Positions 62,571 to 64,000 of a stretch of DNA of 64,000 nucleotides are shown here, in pieces. Positions within the stretch are counted from its first letter, which is position 1. Each line of letters opens with the position of its first letter. The DNA comes from Acetobacterium wieringae. GTDB lineage: Bacteria > Bacillota > Clostridia > Eubacteriales > Eubacteriaceae. Where the stretch lies: contig NZ_LKEU01000033.1 in the NCBI RefSeq assembly GCF_001766835.1, forward strand, positions 214,575 through 278,574. Direction: 5' to 3'. The position numbers and the translations under genes were made by a program. The notes under the pieces are model-generated. The model had not been told where the DNA came from and made no database searches. It was given only the letters and a program-made list of their open reading frames with translations.

Positions 62571-63065
62571 ATGCGAAAAATCAGTGTTCTCTTTGTTACC
62601 CAGGCAGCGGTCATTGCTGCCATGTATGTGGTTTTAACCTTTGTGTCCAGCTCGTTGGGTTTGGCCAGCGGTGAAATTCAAATTCGGCTCTCCGAGATGC
62701 TTGTTATCCTTCCGGCCTTTACACCGGCAGCTATTCCAGGTCTTTTTCTCGGTTGTCTGCTGAGCAATCTCTTAACCGGCTGTACGGTGATTGATATTGT
62801 CTTTGGCAGTCTGGCAACTCTCGTTGCGGCGATCATCAGTTATCAACTGCGCAACAACAAATACCCTATGGTTGTTGCCCTTCCGCCAGTTATTGCCAAT
62901 ATGATCGTGGTACCATTTATTTTAAAATTCAGCTATGGTGTTCCTTTACCAATCCCAGTCATGATGGCGACGGTGGGTATTGGCGAAGTGATTTCCTGTG
63001 TTGTTCTGGGATCGGTTCTTTACTTTGCCCTGGACAAGCGTCGGGTTATTTTTCATCAGAGTTAA
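62571..63065 (+). CDS. queT: QueT-family queuosine precursor transporter (ECF S-component)
   Basis: A 164-residue membrane protein with about five to six helices: ISVLFVTQAAVIAAMYVVLTFVSSSLGLASGEIQIRLSEMLVILPAFTPAAIPGLFLGCLLSNLLTGC, matching QueT S-components of energy-coupling-factor transporters that import preQ0/preQ1-type precursors. The preQ1-type riboswitch just upstream confirms the substrate class. ATPase and T-components are not in the window. Confidence 0.92.
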   Translation: MRKISVLFVTQAAVIAAMYVVLTFVSSSLGLASGEIQIRLSEMLVILPAFTPAAIPGLFLGCLLSNLLTGCTVIDIVFGSLATLVAAIISYQLRNNKYPMVVALPPVIANMIVVPFILKFSYGVPLPIPVMMATVGIGEVISCVVLGSVLYFALDKRRVIFHQS

Positions 63066-63100
63066 AGCGATCTGTGCGATAGTACAGTCGATTCTTAAAG

Positions 63101-63124
63101 ACAGGCCGGTGGCCTGTTTTTTTA
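63101..63124 (+). terminator. Terminator of queT
   Basis: ACAGGCC-GGT-GGCCTGT hairpin followed by TTTTTTA. Confidence 0.85.
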
Positions 63125-63472
63125 ATGACAGCCGTTTAAAAAAACAGCCGTTTAACTCGATCATGCGGCACGTAGACGTCGCGTCAGTCGCCAGATGGCT
63201 CCTTCCTTAAAAATATAAAAAGAGCCTTCGTCTCAAACGGCTCCTAAAGTTACTGCCGCTTAATGAATCCGTGCAACTCCGTCGCAGCTATCGCTGCGCC
63301 TCCGTTTGGGGCTTCGCCCCATAAAAAAATACAGACATAAACATTGATTTCCAAGTGAACTTGAATCAGGCTCATAACTTTACTGCCGTTTACTCGCTCA
63401 TGCGGCACTTCGACTCCGCTACGCTGCGCCTCAGTCGCGTCAGTCGCCAGATGGCTCCTTCCTTAAAATATA
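63125..63472. repeat. Repetitive region downstream of the rRNA operon
   Basis: Two degenerate copies of one unit: CATGCGGCAC...GTCGCGTCAGTCGCCAGATGGCTCCTTCCTTAAAAATATAAAA at about 63160-63220 and 63399-63472 (the second has an extra insert TCGACTCCGCTACGCTGCGCC). Between them is a third partial relative (GCCGCTTAATGAATCCGTGC...) and a GGGGCTTCGCCCC hairpin (63308-63320). No gene seen; it follows the minus-strand rRNA operon. Confidence 0.65.
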
Positions 63473-63526
63473 AAAAATAGAGACCAAAAAACAAATAAAA
63501 TTTGCTCTTTGGTCTCTATTTTTTAT
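63470..63526 (-). terminator. rRNA operon terminator
   Basis: Nineteen-base-pair stem: ATAAAAAATAGAGACCAAA with TTTGGTCTCTATTTTTTAT, loop about 19 bases. On the minus strand it lies 40 bases after the 5S rRNA and is followed by TATTTTTTATATTTTA. Confidence 0.85.
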
Positions 63527-63563
63527 ATTTTCGCCGCATGGCTCGTTGTTTCACGCAAAAAAA

Positions 63564-63679
63564 TCCCGCAACGTCCTATCCTCCCAGGCAGTTGCCCACC
63601 AAGTACTTTCGGCGCTGGAAGACTTTACTTCTGTGTTCGGTATGGGAACAGGTGTGGCCCTTCCGCCATCGTCGCGAGA
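63564..63679 (-). rRNA. rrf: 5S ribosomal RNA
   Basis: Reading the minus strand: terminal helix TCTCGCGACG with CGTTGCGGGA, conserved CACCTGTTCCCATACCGAACACAGAAG core and AGTAAAGTCTTCCAGCGCCGA. Length 116 bases, normal for 5S. Lies about 90 bases after the 23S 3' end. Confidence 0.93.
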
Positions 63680-63769
63680 TTAATTAACTATTTAATTATT
63701 ATTGCATTTATCAATTGTCTTTTATGATCACGCAGTGATCATTCAAAACAGCACAGTGTATAAATTCTT

Positions 63770-64000
63770 GGATCAAGACCTCGGTCGATTAGTACTGGTC
63801 AGCTCCATATGTTGCCATACTTCCACATCCAGCCTATCTACCTGATCGTCTATCAGGAACCTTAACCATTTCTGGTGAGATATCTTATCTTGAGGGGGGC
63901 TTCGTGCTTAGATGCCTTCAGCACTTATCCCTTCCAAACTTAGCTACCCAGCTATGCTCCTGGCGGAACAACTGGTGCACCAGTGGTTTGTCCGTTCCGG
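63770..64000 (-). rRNA. rrl: 23S ribosomal RNA, 3' end (partial)
   Basis: Minus-strand 3' end of 23S rRNA: CAGTACTAATCGACCGAGG near the end, upstream GAGCTGACC, and the domain VI pattern of GATAGACTGG-like sequence. The rest, including 16S, lies beyond the window. Confidence 0.93.

Noticed and set aside
63502..63727. Open frames across the 5S rRNA
   Set aside because: The sequence is clearly 5S rRNA and its spacer on the other strand.
1..64000. CRISPR arrays, transposases or intact prophage
   Set aside because: No regularly spaced direct repeats and no transposase, integrase or phage structural genes were found; only a broken KilA-N gene.

Overview
The window looks like the chromosome of an anaerobic Gram-positive acetogen of the Acetobacterium/Eubacterium type (Firmicutes, Clostridia). 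Reasons: low-to-mid GC with strong AGGAGG-type ribosome binding sites, a Moorella-type formate dehydrogenase with NADH-dehydrogenase-like partner subunits and its own maturation genes, many Clostridia-type small regulators, lipoproteins and ABC exporters, and Rho-independent terminators at most gene ends. The genus is an inference; no marker gene is complete enough here to prove it.

Layout. 1-4086 (minus): two-component system plus ABC transporter of the peptide-sensing/export kind, the permease running off the window edge. 4099-5618: an AT-rich stretch with no convincing gene. 5619-14137 (plus): the metabolic core of the window, with a strong promoter, a molybdenum/tungsten-cofactor-type riboswitch with a terminator, then a NuoE-like subunit, a thioredoxin-fold ferredoxin, a NuoF-like flavoprotein and a Cys-type formate dehydrogenase, followed by an FmdE-molybdopterin-binding fusion protein and FdhD. 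The subunit set is that of an electron-bifurcating or NAD(P)-linked formate dehydrogenase. 14731-22802: a beta-helix surface lipoprotein, an XRE-regulated membrane-protein cassette, a CoA-disulfide-reductase/rhodanese with a glutaredoxin, and small zinc-ribbon and DnaJ proteins. 23073-36625: a tandem-Cache lipoprotein, an AraC regulator, a heterodimeric ABC exporter, an MmyB-type regulator divergent from an EFR1 flavodoxin-ferredoxin, exonuclease III, an SPFH protein with a ribbon-helix-helix partner, an SRAP protein and small housekeeping proteins.

36721-38239 is a small accessory patch: a broken KilA-N gene and a HigB/HigA-type toxin-antitoxin pair with a perfect palindrome in its promoter, ending beside a tRNA-Ser. 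38690-44204 holds CotH kinase, DUF4956 and VTC genes divergent from their probable two-component system. 44292-50300: a GGDEF/HD-GYP sensor, a nitroreductase and an ABC-2 exporter. 50545-56039: a sugar/polyol catabolic locus (GatD-like dehydrogenase, FGGY kinase, DeoC; divergent RpiR regulator and GpsA-like dehydrogenase) without a recognisable transporter. 56161-63065: membrane proteins, YwbE, a TSCPD protein, methylglyoxal synthase, HxlR-CysK, a flavin-type oxidase, DUF2252, and a QueT transporter behind a preQ1-I riboswitch. The window ends in the 5S and 3' end of 23S rRNA of a minus-strand rRNA operon.

Best unexplained signals: a 98-nt palindromic repeat present three times in intergenic regions, with a compensatory base pair and with duplicated hairpins flanking two copies; the FmdE-molybdopterin fusion next to formate dehydrogenase; the CotH-VTC-DUF4956-TCS module; and the transporter-less polyol/deoxysugar operon. 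No CRISPR array, transposase or intact prophage was seen.
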